22,656 nt of DNA, taken from Eubacteriales bacterium (lineage in GTDB: Bacteria; Bacillota; Clostridia; Peptostreptococcales; Anaerovoracaceae). The position numbers and the translations under genes were made by a program. Positions 13,830 through 20,597 of the stretch are shown here, one piece after another. Each line of letters opens with the position of its first letter. The first letter of the stretch is position 1. The stretch spans positions 1 to 22,656 of the forward strand of contig JAQXNW010000022.1 of the NCBI GenBank assembly GCA_029098205.1, in the 5' to 3' direction. The notes under the pieces are model-generated. The model saw nothing but the letters and a program-made list of their open reading frames with translations, was not told the origin of the DNA and made no database searches.

Positions 13830-15140
13830 TCAGTTTTTCTTCTGAATCAGTTTAAGAAGTTTCTCTTTCTCATTCGGAACCTGACCGTCGATCACTTTAT
13901 CCAGCAGGAAATCCAGGGTTTCTCCGGTTTCCTTTCCCGTAATTCCCTTCGCCTTAAGATCCTCTCCGTTCACGGCAAGCTGCTCCAGACTCCAGCATTC
14001 GCCGCGCGTCAGAATGCCCTGTACGTCCACCGAGCATGCCAAAGCTTCCTGGCCTGTCTCCGGCTGCTCCGCCAAAACACGAAGTCCCTCCAGCGTAACG
14101 TCCTTTCCATATTCCCGGAGGAAATTCTTCAGCGCAGCGTACCGCTCCGGGCGGTCGCCCTGCGGCGGATTCTGGAAATTCCGGATAAACCGGTCGACCT
14201 CACCCGCCTGTTTTTTCGTCTTATTATCGTATTTCAATTCTTCCATCGCTTTCCTCACATTACTTCCAAAAATAAATGCCAGCCGTCCTGCTTTCCCGGC
14301 TTTCATTCCGTCCAGACGAAGCAGGGATTCCGGATCGGCAAGCGCAAGTCCCAGCGCCTCTGACACCGCGTCCCGATATTTCGCCAGAATTTCCCCGGCA
14401 AAGGGTCCGGCGATCAGTTTGTTCAGTTCCGTCTGCACCCGCTCCTTCGAAACTCTGTGAACAGATTCCGCGAGTTCGGCGCAGGATCTCCCGGTCTTCT
14501 CTTCCAGATCAAACCCCAGCACTGCCGCAAAACGGAACGCCCGGACAATCCGAAGCGCATCTTCCTGAAAACGCGCCGCTGGATCTCCGACGGTTCGAAT
14601 GATTTTATTCTGAAGATCGTCTCTTCCGCCGAAGGGATCCGCGAGTATTCCCCGGCACCGCCGGAGACTGCCCGGATTTCCTTCCGGACGATTTTCCGAT
14701 CGCTCTGAAGCATCCTGAAATTCCGTAAGCTCCTCTTCCAATGGAGAGAACGCCATCGCATTCATCGTAAAATCCCGTCTGGCCAGATCCTCCGTCAGGT
14801 TCCTGCCGAACCGGACAGAATCCGGATGTCTCCCGTCCGAATACGGTCCATCGATGCGGTAGGTCGTAATTTCATAGGGTACATGCGAAAGAAGCACTGT
14901 CACCGTTCCATGTTTGAGACCCGTTTCTATAACCGGAAAATCAGAGAAAACCGCCTCCGTTTCCTCTGGTCTCGCGGAAGTGCAGATATCCCAGTCTCCC
15001 GGCTTCCTCCCAAGAAGACTGTCCCGCACCGCGCCTCCTACGGCAAAGCCTTCATATCCCCGGCTTCTGAGCCTCGCAGTCAGAAAGAGCACATCCTCCG
15101 GAACATCCATCGAGATAAATTCATTTCGGCTCTTTTCCAT
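13830..15140 (-). CDS. cca: CCA tRNA nucleotidyltransferase
   Basis: This template-independent polymerase adds or repairs the 3' CCA of tRNAs. The 436-residue class II enzyme has the head motif FAVGGAVRDSLLG (about 32-44), the metal-binding DWD (49-51), RRDFTMNAMA, the DPFGGRDDL neck and EDALRIVRAFRFAAVLGFD of the nucleotide-recognition region. An HD-type phosphohydrolase domain is not evident. An extra basic stretch (SERSENRPEGNPGSLRRCRG) precedes the DPFGG segment. Start: the ATG at 15140 gives a family-like N-terminus and has AAGGAGG upstream, though 13 nt away; an upstream ATG at 15188 is only about 5 nt from the predicted transcription start. It has its own promoter at 15200-15228. Confidence 0.93.
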   Translation of the reverse strand: MEKSRNEFISMDVPEDVLFLTARLRSRGYEGFAVGGAVRDSLLGRKPGDWDICTSARPEETEAVFSDFPVIETGLKHGTVTVLLSHVPYEITTYRIDGPYSDGRHPDSVRFGRNLTEDLARRDFTMNAMAFSPLEEELTEFQDASERSENRPEGNPGSLRRCRGILADPFGGRDDLQNKIIRTVGDPAARFQEDALRIVRAFRFAAVLGFDLEEKTGRSCAELAESVHRVSKERVQTELNKLIAGPFAGEILAKYRDAVSEALGLALADPESLLRLDGMKAGKAGRLAFIFGSNVRKAMEELKYDNKTKKQAGEVDRFIRNFQNPPQGDRPERYAALKNFLREYGKDVTLEGLRVLAEQPETGQEALACSVDVQGILTRGECWSLEQLAVNGEDLKAKGITGKETGETLDFLLDKVIDGQVPNEKEKLLKLIQKKN

Positions 15141-15199
15141 ATTCCTGAACCGTCCTCCTTCTCCCCGGATCAAAGGGGCGATAATCATCCGATTCTGCT

Positions 15200-15228
15200 A
15201 TTGTACCATGAAAAAGAACATATCCCAA
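15200..15228 (-). promoter_or_regulatory. cca: Promoter of cca
   Basis: On the minus strand TTGGGA (15223-15228) is 17 nt from TACAAT (15200-15205), with an extended TGG before the -10. Confidence 0.65.
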
Positions 15229-15252
15229 CCATACCGTCCGGAAATATCCGTT

Positions 15253-16224
15253 TTACTGATTCATAAATTTTCCATGATACTTCTCCGCCATATGATGCGG
15301 CTTCAGCGCCATTTTCGCCTGCCGGAGATTTTCAAGACCCATATCCTCTTCCCGGTTTACAAAAAGAATCTCCTCCGGGAGCGCTTTGCAGAATTCACTG
15401 CAGATCGCCTGGTATATTCCGCGGAACGAAACATTCGCTTTTTCGAAATGTTCTACGGCTGTATCTTTTCCGAGGCGTTCTCCAATCGCAAACGCCTCAA
15501 GCTTTCCGTCGATGAAAATGCCCACGGAGTCCACAAATTTATGATCCAGGAAATGAACCGTCTTTCGAATGACTTCCTTCTCCTGGCGGAGCTCCTCCAG
15601 CACATCGGGCGTCCGCTCCCTGCCGCGGGCCACGATATCCGTGAGCTCCAGCATATCCGGGAGCATGTCCTCCGTCAGAGGCTTTACCTCATACGAGTAC
15701 GTTTTCAGGAAGTAGTTCAGATGATTTTTCTTCTTGTGCAGCGCCCTTCCGGACAAAGAAATTAATTTCTGTTTTTCATAGACGTATTCGTCCATATCCC
15801 GGTCGTGCTCAAACAGGATCTCTCCCGGCACCGCCTCTTCCAGAATCGGAATCATATTCCCCGGAAGCGAATAGAAAGCGGGATGAAGCCCCTCTGCCCG
15901 GCATCTCCGGTAGGACTCGTGCACAGTTTCCGCAAGCTTCTCCGGATCATAAGTGCCGGTTTTCGTCATAGGCATGCTGAGACCCGCCGTCCGTTTCATT
16001 TTTCCGCCCTCATGATGAAGGCCGATGCTGCAGACAACCAGATATTCCCCGATGATATCCCAGTGAATGTCATACGCCGCGCTCCAGCTGAAATTCGCGA
16101 GGAAAGAATAAGTCGCCGCCTGATACTCATACCCCCGGAAATAACGGTTCACTTCGAACACCTGATCAAGTGTCATATTGTCAAAGGTGTTCCGAAATAA
16201 GATATTGTTCTGTTCTGTTTCCAT
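15253..16224 (-). CDS. DUF2156 domain protein (GNAT-like fold)
   Basis: This 323-residue protein opens METEQNNILFRNTFDNMTLD. It shows the DUF2156 layout: an N-terminal half with FRGYEYQAATYSFLANFSW, the linker motif GRALHKKKNHLNYFLKTY (about 178-195), and a C-terminal GNAT-like half with VDSVGIFIDGKLEAFAIGER and NVSFRGIYQAICSEFCKA. DUF2156 is shared with the catalytic part of MprF, which uses aminoacyl-tRNA to modify lipids. Here there is no membrane region, so this is a soluble relative of unknown substrate. The ATG at 16224 follows GGGGA closely. It lies 73 bp after the sirtuin gene on the same strand and probably belongs to its transcript. Confidence 0.85.
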   Translation of the reverse strand: METEQNNILFRNTFDNMTLDQVFEVNRYFRGYEYQAATYSFLANFSWSAAYDIHWDIIGEYLVVCSIGLHHEGGKMKRTAGLSMPMTKTGTYDPEKLAETVHESYRRCRAEGLHPAFYSLPGNMIPILEEAVPGEILFEHDRDMDEYVYEKQKLISLSGRALHKKKNHLNYFLKTYSYEVKPLTEDMLPDMLELTDIVARGRERTPDVLEELRQEKEVIRKTVHFLDHKFVDSVGIFIDGKLEAFAIGERLGKDTAVEHFEKANVSFRGIYQAICSEFCKALPEEILFVNREEDMGLENLRQAKMALKPHHMAEKYHGKFMNQ

Positions 16225-16297
16225 AAATCCCCAATACTCTCTTGCTGTTCTGAATTCCGAAGCCGCATCCCGGCCGCCCGGTTTTCTCTTTTATCGG

Positions 16298-17059
16298 CTA
16301 TCGGCCGGCCTTCTCCTTGAAGATATCCTCCTGTCCGTCCAGATTCATGACCTTGCCGATCGGCTCGTGAATTACCAGATCCGCCCGGCTGTCGAACGGC
16401 GTCTCCGCCATATTAATCAGCACAATGTTCCGCCCGTGGAAGTAGTTGATGAATCCGGCCGCCGGATATACATTCAGCGATGTACCTCCGATAATCAGAA
16501 GATCCGCCTCCGAAATCGCCTTGACCGCCTTTGCAACTGTATCCTCCGGAAGCATTTCTTCATAAAGAACCACATCCGGTTTCACCGTGCCGCCGCAAGA
16601 GCATTTCGGCACACCGTTTCTGCAGTTCTTTTCATCGACAACATAGTCGAGCCCGTACGGTTTCCCGCACTTCTCACAGTGATTGGTCATAATCGTTCCG
16701 TGCACTTCATAAACCTTCTGCGATCCCGCCTTCTGATGAAGCCCATCGATGTTCTGCGTCACAATGCCCTTCAGCTTGCCGGCTTTCTCAAGCTTCGCGA
16801 GCGCCCGGTGCGCCGCGTTCGGCTCCGCCTCCGTATGGATCAGATTTTCCTTATAGTATTTGAAGAACATCTCCGTATGATTGACATAAAATGTATGGGA
16901 AAGCATCGTCTCCGGCGGATAGCCATAGGTCTGCTTCGCATGATAAAGCCCCTTCTCCGAACGGAAATCCGGAATTCCGCTTTCCGTGGACACGCCCGCG
17001 CCGCCGAAAAATACAATGTTATCACTGTCTTCCACTAATTTTTTCAGACGCTCATCCAT
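16298..17059 (-). CDS. cobB: NAD-dependent protein deacylase, Sir2 family
   Basis: Sirtuins remove acyl groups from lysines using NAD+. The 253-residue protein has the NAD-binding GGAGVSTESGIPDFRS (19-34), TQNIDGLH (101-108), the catalytic His120 in EVHGT, a structural Zn site (Cys128, Cys131, Cys153, Cys155) and GGTSLNVYPA (191-200). The PDVVLYEE segment has Tyr where many sirtuins have Phe. The active site looks complete. The ATG at 17059 has GGGAG 8 nt upstream. It lies 34 bp after the conserved hypothetical gene and 73 bp before the DUF2156 gene, all on one strand with no terminator seen. Pairing with a GNAT-like protein may hint at acyl-group turnover, which is inference. Stop TAG. Confidence 0.95.
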   Translation of the reverse strand: MDERLKKLVEDSDNIVFFGGAGVSTESGIPDFRSEKGLYHAKQTYGYPPETMLSHTFYVNHTEMFFKYYKENLIHTEAEPNAAHRALAKLEKAGKLKGIVTQNIDGLHQKAGSQKVYEVHGTIMTNHCEKCGKPYGLDYVVDEKNCRNGVPKCSCGGTVKPDVVLYEEMLPEDTVAKAVKAISEADLLIIGGTSLNVYPAAGFINYFHGRNIVLINMAETPFDSRADLVIHEPIGKVMNLDGQEDIFKEKAGR

Positions 17060-17093
17060 GACAAATTCTCCCTTTCTTCCGCCGCCTTCATCA

Positions 17094-17810
17094 TTATTCC
17101 GCCGGCGAATTCAGCGTATCCCAGACCGATTTCTTCTGCCGTCTGGCTGCTTTCGCTTTCGCGCCGTGAAGGAACACCAGACCGCCAGTCTCTTCAAATC
17201 CCGTCTCCCAAAGCTCCCGAAGCGGCACCCACTGATAGTCTCCGTATGTAACCGCTTTCACTTGAAACTCATCCGGAACCGACCGCTTTCCATCTCTACG
17301 GTACCAGGGAGTCTTCTCCGATCCCGCCTGATATCCGTTCAAGATAAACCACTGCCAGACATAATCCTCCATCTTCGGATTATTATGGTTCAACACCAGC
17401 ATAGAAACCGGCTGCTCCTCCTCGTCCATAAAATCCGCAAGCTTCAGCGCCGCGCTTCGCCAATCCAAAGTTCCCGAAACCCGCTCGAACCGAAGATCCC
17501 GTACGCCGGAATCCGACAGATATTCCTCGAATCCTTCCGTATACATCTCCAGCGTCTTAATGCCGGACCAGCGGGGACGGAGATACGGTTTCATTATCCT
17601 TGTGAAACGAATATAGTCCTTCTTGGAGATTTCTTTCGACGCGTCAAACGGACAAAGTCCTTCGATCCCGCGATACCGCGCGAGAAAAATGGAAATGTCG
17701 CACGCCGTGCAGGCTCCGCATCCGCCGAGTTTCATCCACGGATCCGTCAGCCAGTCCTGATCGCCGCCATACTCTCCCGCGATTTCAAAATAATCGAGTT
17801 CTTTCTTCAT
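17094..17810 (-). CDS. Conserved hypothetical protein, possibly papain/C39-like fold
   Basis: This 238-residue soluble protein is one I half-recognise from clostridial genomes but cannot name. It opens MKKELDYFEIAGEYGGDQDW and continues with a Cys cluster in LGGCGACTACD (Cys31, Cys34, Cys37). Near the C-terminus, NHNNPKMEDYVWQWFILNGY (141-160) is followed by FQVKAVTYGDYQWVPLRELW. The order Cys-Gly, then an aromatic I-x-x-G-Y strand, then a V-x-(x)-x-Y-G strand, resembles C39-like cysteine peptidases, but the position expected for the catalytic His looks like Gln153 or Trp154. So it may be inactive, or His142 may serve. Start: the ATG at 17810 has GGAGG 9 nt upstream; the ATG at 17819 directly abuts the RBS. 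It leads a probable operon with the sirtuin. Confidence 0.8.
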   Translation of the reverse strand: MKKELDYFEIAGEYGGDQDWLTDPWMKLGGCGACTACDISIFLARYRGIEGLCPFDASKEISKKDYIRFTRIMKPYLRPRWSGIKTLEMYTEGFEEYLSDSGVRDLRFERVSGTLDWRSAALKLADFMDEEEQPVSMLVLNHNNPKMEDYVWQWFILNGYQAGSEKTPWYRRDGKRSVPDEFQVKAVTYGDYQWVPLRELWETGFEETGGLVFLHGAKAKAARRQKKSVWDTLNSPAE

Positions 17811-17841
17811 CCTCCGCATCCTCCAAATAAAAACTGTGTAT

Positions 17842-17850
17842 ATTATACCA
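17842..17850 (-). promoter_or_regulatory. Extended -10 promoter of the 17810 operon
   Basis: The minus strand has TGTGGTATAAT, a perfect TATAAT (17842-17847) with an extended TGG. No convincing -35 lies 16-18 nt upstream, as expected for an extended -10 promoter. The start would be about 24 nt before the ATG. Confidence 0.65.
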
Positions 17851-17975
17851 CAGAGAACCGAAAACTATCCGCCGCACTTCACACAAAATGCCAAAGGGAA
17901 CCTGATTTGAAAGGGAGTTTCATTTGAGCAGAAGAGTACTTTCAGGTCGCGGGTCTTTCATATTGCAGTCCTTAA

Positions 17976-18078
17976 AAAAGAGACCTCCGCATTCGGGAAA
18001 TCTGATATGTCCCTTCTTTACTGGACAGCCAGTAAGCAGGGTGCATATCAAATCATGCCCGATGCATCAGCCTCTTTT
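17976..18078 (-). ncRNA. 103-nt folded element, possible small RNA or MITE remnant
   Basis: On the minus strand this stretch folds end to end as one long hairpin. The outer helix is AAAAGAG/CTCTTTT (18072-18078 with 17976-17982), then GCATCGGG/CCCGAATGC with one bulged A (18058-18065 with 17989-17997), TGATATG/CATATCA (18044-18050 with 18003-18009), CCCT/AGGG, and TTACTGG-CTGT-CCAGTAA closing the tip (18018-18035). Several internal-loop positions become G-U pairs only on the minus strand, and a tandem G-A/A-G mismatch sits in one loop, which favours a minus-strand RNA. The 3' end runs into six Ts (17974-17979). It lies about 170 nt after the ECF gene and before the next promoter. I recognise no known RNA family. 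Fold is seen; identity is inference. Confidence 0.45.
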
Positions 18079-18100
18079 CTCATTCAGGTCTTTATTTTAT

Positions 18101-18149
18101 GAATATGAATGCACGAAATATCCGCTCATATCTTCATATTCTTCGTGCA
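18101..18149. repeat. Interleaved inverted repeats (A-B-A'-B' order)
   Basis: GAATATGAA (18101-18109) is complementary to TTCATATTC (18133-18141), and the abutting TGCACGAA (18110-18117) to TTCGTGCA (18142-18149). The arms alternate rather than nest, so the two stems would form a pseudoknot or exclude each other. A further copy TTCATATT is at 17957-17964, on the far side of the long hairpin. No gene is visible anywhere in 17848-18250. Confidence 0.55.
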
Positions 18150-18250
18150 CGGCCAGTATGCGGAAGATCCGCCCGCATCTTCACGCATTTTTCAGAAGAT
18201 ACGTGAATTACTGCCATACAGCGCATTCGTAACCGTTTCTGCTCCGGATT

Positions 18251-18844
18251 CTACAAAGGATACGCGAAATACTGACGCGCAGAAGTCTTGCTGAGCGGCG
18301 CCGCAATGGCGGTCGCTACAGCTCCTCCGACTGCGAACTGCGCGATGTTCCATGGCACCTCTGCAAGGGCGGTTCCCCAATGGCCATACATCGGCACTTC
18401 TACGAGGAAATACCCTGCCGTCATAACCAAGCCGCCAAGCACGATTCCCAGAACCTCGGCTCCCGTAATCCGAATCTTCGGAAGCTCCTCTTCCGGATTC
18501 CGCTCCGCCGCGAGGCGGTATTTTCTTTCTTTCCGGCTGTACGCCCGCTCAATCACCAGACCGCAGATAAAAGCCATCAGGAATTTAATCAGGAATGTCC
18601 AAGGCGCAAAATAGGCATAGCCTCCCAAAATATCTCCCAGCGCGGATCCGAGCCCTGCCGCGGCCGCGCCGTATTTCTTGCCCAGAAGAAGCACGGACAG
18701 AAAGATCATCGCGTCGCCCAGATGCACATAGCCCTGCGTCATCGGAACCGGGATTTTAAACAAACTGGTCGCCGCCAGAATCAATCCCATCATCAGCGCC
18801 GTCATTACCATATTATATAACCGTTTATTGCCTGTCCTTCTCAT
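18251..18844 (-). CDS. ECF transporter S component (possibly vitamin B6-type)
   Basis: This 197-residue integral membrane protein has about six hydrophobic segments. It shows the substrate-specific (S) component pattern: an N-terminal helix LYNMVMTALMMGLILAATSL with Ala/Gly packing for the EcfT contact, then GYVHLGDAMIFLSVLLLG, AAAAGLGSALGDILGGYAYF and the C-terminal EVPWNIAQFAVGGAVATAIA. S components bind a vitamin and dock on a shared EcfAA'T module, which is not in the window. The gene is divergent from a MocR regulator; in Firmicutes, PdxR-type MocR proteins control ECF vitamin B6 transporters, so B6 or a relative is the best guess, not proven. The ATG at 18844 has GGGAGGA 8 nt upstream. 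Stop TAG. Confidence 0.87.
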   Translation of the reverse strand: MRRTGNKRLYNMVMTALMMGLILAATSLFKIPVPMTQGYVHLGDAMIFLSVLLLGKKYGAAAAGLGSALGDILGGYAYFAPWTFLIKFLMAFICGLVIERAYSRKERKYRLAAERNPEEELPKIRITGAEVLGIVLGGLVMTAGYFLVEVPMYGHWGTALAEVPWNIAQFAVGGAVATAIAAPLSKTSARQYFAYPL

Positions 18845-18880
18845 TGCACCGATCCTCCCGCTCCGGCAGTTTCAGAAACC

Positions 18881-18910
18881 TTGACGTTCCTTTATATTAT
18901 GCTTTATAAT
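18881..18910 (+). promoter_or_regulatory. Promoter of the MocR regulator gene
   Basis: On the plus strand TTGACG (18881-18886) is 18 nt from a perfect TATAAT (18905-18910). The leader to the ATG would be about 67 nt. The operator-like palindrome overlaps the end of the -10. Confidence 0.75.
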
Positions 18911-18926
18911 AACACCAAAGTGTTAT
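18909..18926. promoter_or_regulatory. Operator-like palindrome between the ECF and MocR genes
   Basis: ATAACACCAAAGTGTTAT has perfect 7-bp arms around CAAA. It overlaps the -10 and start region of the MocR promoter and a plausible minus-strand -35 (TTGGTG, 16 nt before TATAAA) for the ECF gene. It is the natural candidate for the MocR binding site controlling both genes. Confidence 0.6.
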
Positions 18927-18983
18927 CCTTTTAATAGTCAATTATTTTTATTTTTACATATACAATATGAGTATTCAACAAAA

Positions 18984-20450
18984 ATGAAGACGATTTTTCC
19001 GGAATTAGATCACAATTCAAAAGACAGTTTATACACACAGCTATTTAAAAATCTGAAGCAGGAAATTCTGTGCGGAAACATTGCAGCCGGAGAACGGTTG
19101 CCATCTCTTCGTGCTTTGTCCAAGCAGCTTGGGATCAGCGTTACAACCGTGCAGGCCGCCTATTACCAGCTGCAGCTGGAGGGATACATCCGCTGCCGGC
19201 CGCAGTCGGGATATTATGCCGAAGATATCCACAGCTCCTCGGGGCTTCATGATATCCATCCGGAAACCGGCGATCTTCTTTCCGCGCGGGAAGAATCGGA
19301 GCCCGCGTACCGGGCGGATCTGGATTCCTTTGACTTCGGAAAGTGGAAGAAATGCATGTCCCGCATTCTGAACGATTATCCGGAAATGCTTCTCAGCGCG
19401 GCGGACCGGCAAGGTGAGCCGATTCTCCGTGAGGAAATATCCCGTTATGTATTTCAGTCCCGCGGTGTCCGGGCAAAGCCGTCCCAGATTGTAATCGGCG
19501 CCGGAACGCAGCAGCTGATGAACCGGCTTTCCCGAATCCTCCGCATCCTTGGAATCGATATGATTTCAACAGAAGACCCCGGATATCTTCCGGTACAGAA
19601 CATCTTCCGGGATAACGGCTTCGGCCTCAACCGCATCCCGATGCGGGAAGACGGCATCACCATCGAACGGCTTCCGGAGAACGTTTCCACCGCGGTCTAC
19701 ATCACGCCGTCCAATCAGTTTCCCACCGGATCCGTCATGCCGGTCGGCCGGAGGTATCAGATTCTGGAATGGGCGAAAAATAACCGGAGCATCATCATTG
19801 AAGACGATTATGACAGCGAGCTCCGTTATTTCGGAAAACCCGTGCCGGCCCTTCAGGGGCTCAGCGACAGCAGCTCGGTCGTATACCTGGGCTCCTTTAC
19901 CGCGACGCTTTTCCCGGCGATCCGAATCAGTTACATGATTCTTCCGGAGAATATGGCGGCCATATTCCAGACAATCCGGGATGATTATGATCAGAGCTGC
20001 TCCAAGACAGAGCAGCTTACGCTCGCTCTTTTCATGGAGAACGGCTATTACCAGACGCACATCCGGAAGCTCCGGAATCTTTATGCCCGAAAGCTCCGCC
20101 ATGCGGAAGATTCCTTCCGGAAATGCGGGCAGGGTTTCATCCGGACGCTCAGTCACAACTCCGGCATGAATCTCCTGCTGGAGGTACATACATCGGCGAA
20201 GGCGGAAGCGCTCGTCCGCTCCGCGAAGGCGCTGCGGCTGAGCGTGCAGGATGTATCCGGACTTACAGGTGGCAGACAGACCGGTTCGGACGCTTCCGGC
20301 TTATCTTCCTGCCTCTCCGAAAATAAAAATTCCTCCGGAAATACTTCCGAAGGAATGTGTACACTGCTCTTCAATTACTACTTGATCCCGCTGAGCGAAA
20401 TCGAAAGCGCCGTCCGAAGCCTGACCGCAGACTGGAAAAAGCTCGAATAA
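18984..20450 (+). CDS. MocR/PdxR-like regulator (GntR HTH plus aminotransferase-like domain) without PLP lysine
   Basis: The 488-residue protein joins a GntR winged helix (about 12-80: SLYTQLFKNLKQEILCGNI, then LPSLRALSKQLGISVTTVQA) to a class I aminotransferase-like domain. The latter shows IVIGAGTQQLMNRL, the TPSNQFPTGSVMP loop (241-253) and the PLP-ring motif IIEDDYDSELRY (271-282). In MocR proteins a Lys in a G-(T/S)-F-S-K motif holds PLP; here the stretch is YLGSFTATLFPAIRISY, so residue 307 is Ala (codon GCG, 19902-19904). A Ser/Gly-rich insert lies near 430-465. It is divergent from the ECF S component and probably its regulator. The ATG has no Shine-Dalgarno; a six-codon ORF (18967-18987) overlaps it as ATGA. 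Confidence 0.9.
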   Translation: MKTIFPELDHNSKDSLYTQLFKNLKQEILCGNIAAGERLPSLRALSKQLGISVTTVQAAYYQLQLEGYIRCRPQSGYYAEDIHSSSGLHDIHPETGDLLSAREESEPAYRADLDSFDFGKWKKCMSRILNDYPEMLLSAADRQGEPILREEISRYVFQSRGVRAKPSQIVIGAGTQQLMNRLSRILRILGIDMISTEDPGYLPVQNIFRDNGFGLNRIPMREDGITIERLPENVSTAVYITPSNQFPTGSVMPVGRRYQILEWAKNNRSIIIEDDYDSELRYFGKPVPALQGLSDSSSVVYLGSFTATLFPAIRISYMILPENMAAIFQTIRDDYDQSCSKTEQLTLALFMENGYYQTHIRKLRNLYARKLRHAEDSFRKCGQGFIRTLSHNSGMNLLLEVHTSAKAEALVRSAKALRLSVQDVSGLTGGRQTGSDASGLSSCLSENKNSSGNTSEGMCTLLFNYYLIPLSEIESAVRSLTADWKKLE

Positions 20451-20597
20451 AAGAGCGGGCGTCCAGATGAACCCACCGGCAAGGGGTTGGAGCACCCGGC
20501 CCCGGCAGGCACGGGACTGAGAACGGCACAGGGCCGGCCGATACGGAACTGACCGGCATAAGAAGGAACAGCCGACGCAGGATCGGCAAGCGCAAGG

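Noticed and set aside
12543..14363. A 606-codon open frame on the plus strand
   Set aside because: It is antisense to glnS and cca, both of which have full motifs. Its translation is rich in Arg, Ile, His and Leu with no recognisable domain, as expected for a shadow frame of GC-rich genes.
17935..18066. Minus-strand open stretch with Cys-containing translation (for example CPVKKG and FPECGG), resembling a decayed zinc-binding protein
   Set aside because: It is short, lacks a start with an RBS and matches no family I can name. The base pairing of the region explains it better.
17924..18232. A 102-codon plus-strand frame starting with TTG after AAAGGGAG
   Set aside because: The RBS spacing is tempting, but the product has no domain, is rich in Ser, Arg, His and Cys, and runs straight through the long inverted-repeat element; a chance frame is more likely.
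20451..20597. Terminator between the convergent MocR and apbE genes
   Set aside because: Only weak stems such as AACCC/GGGTT are present and no T run follows on either strand; I see no supportable feature in this gap.
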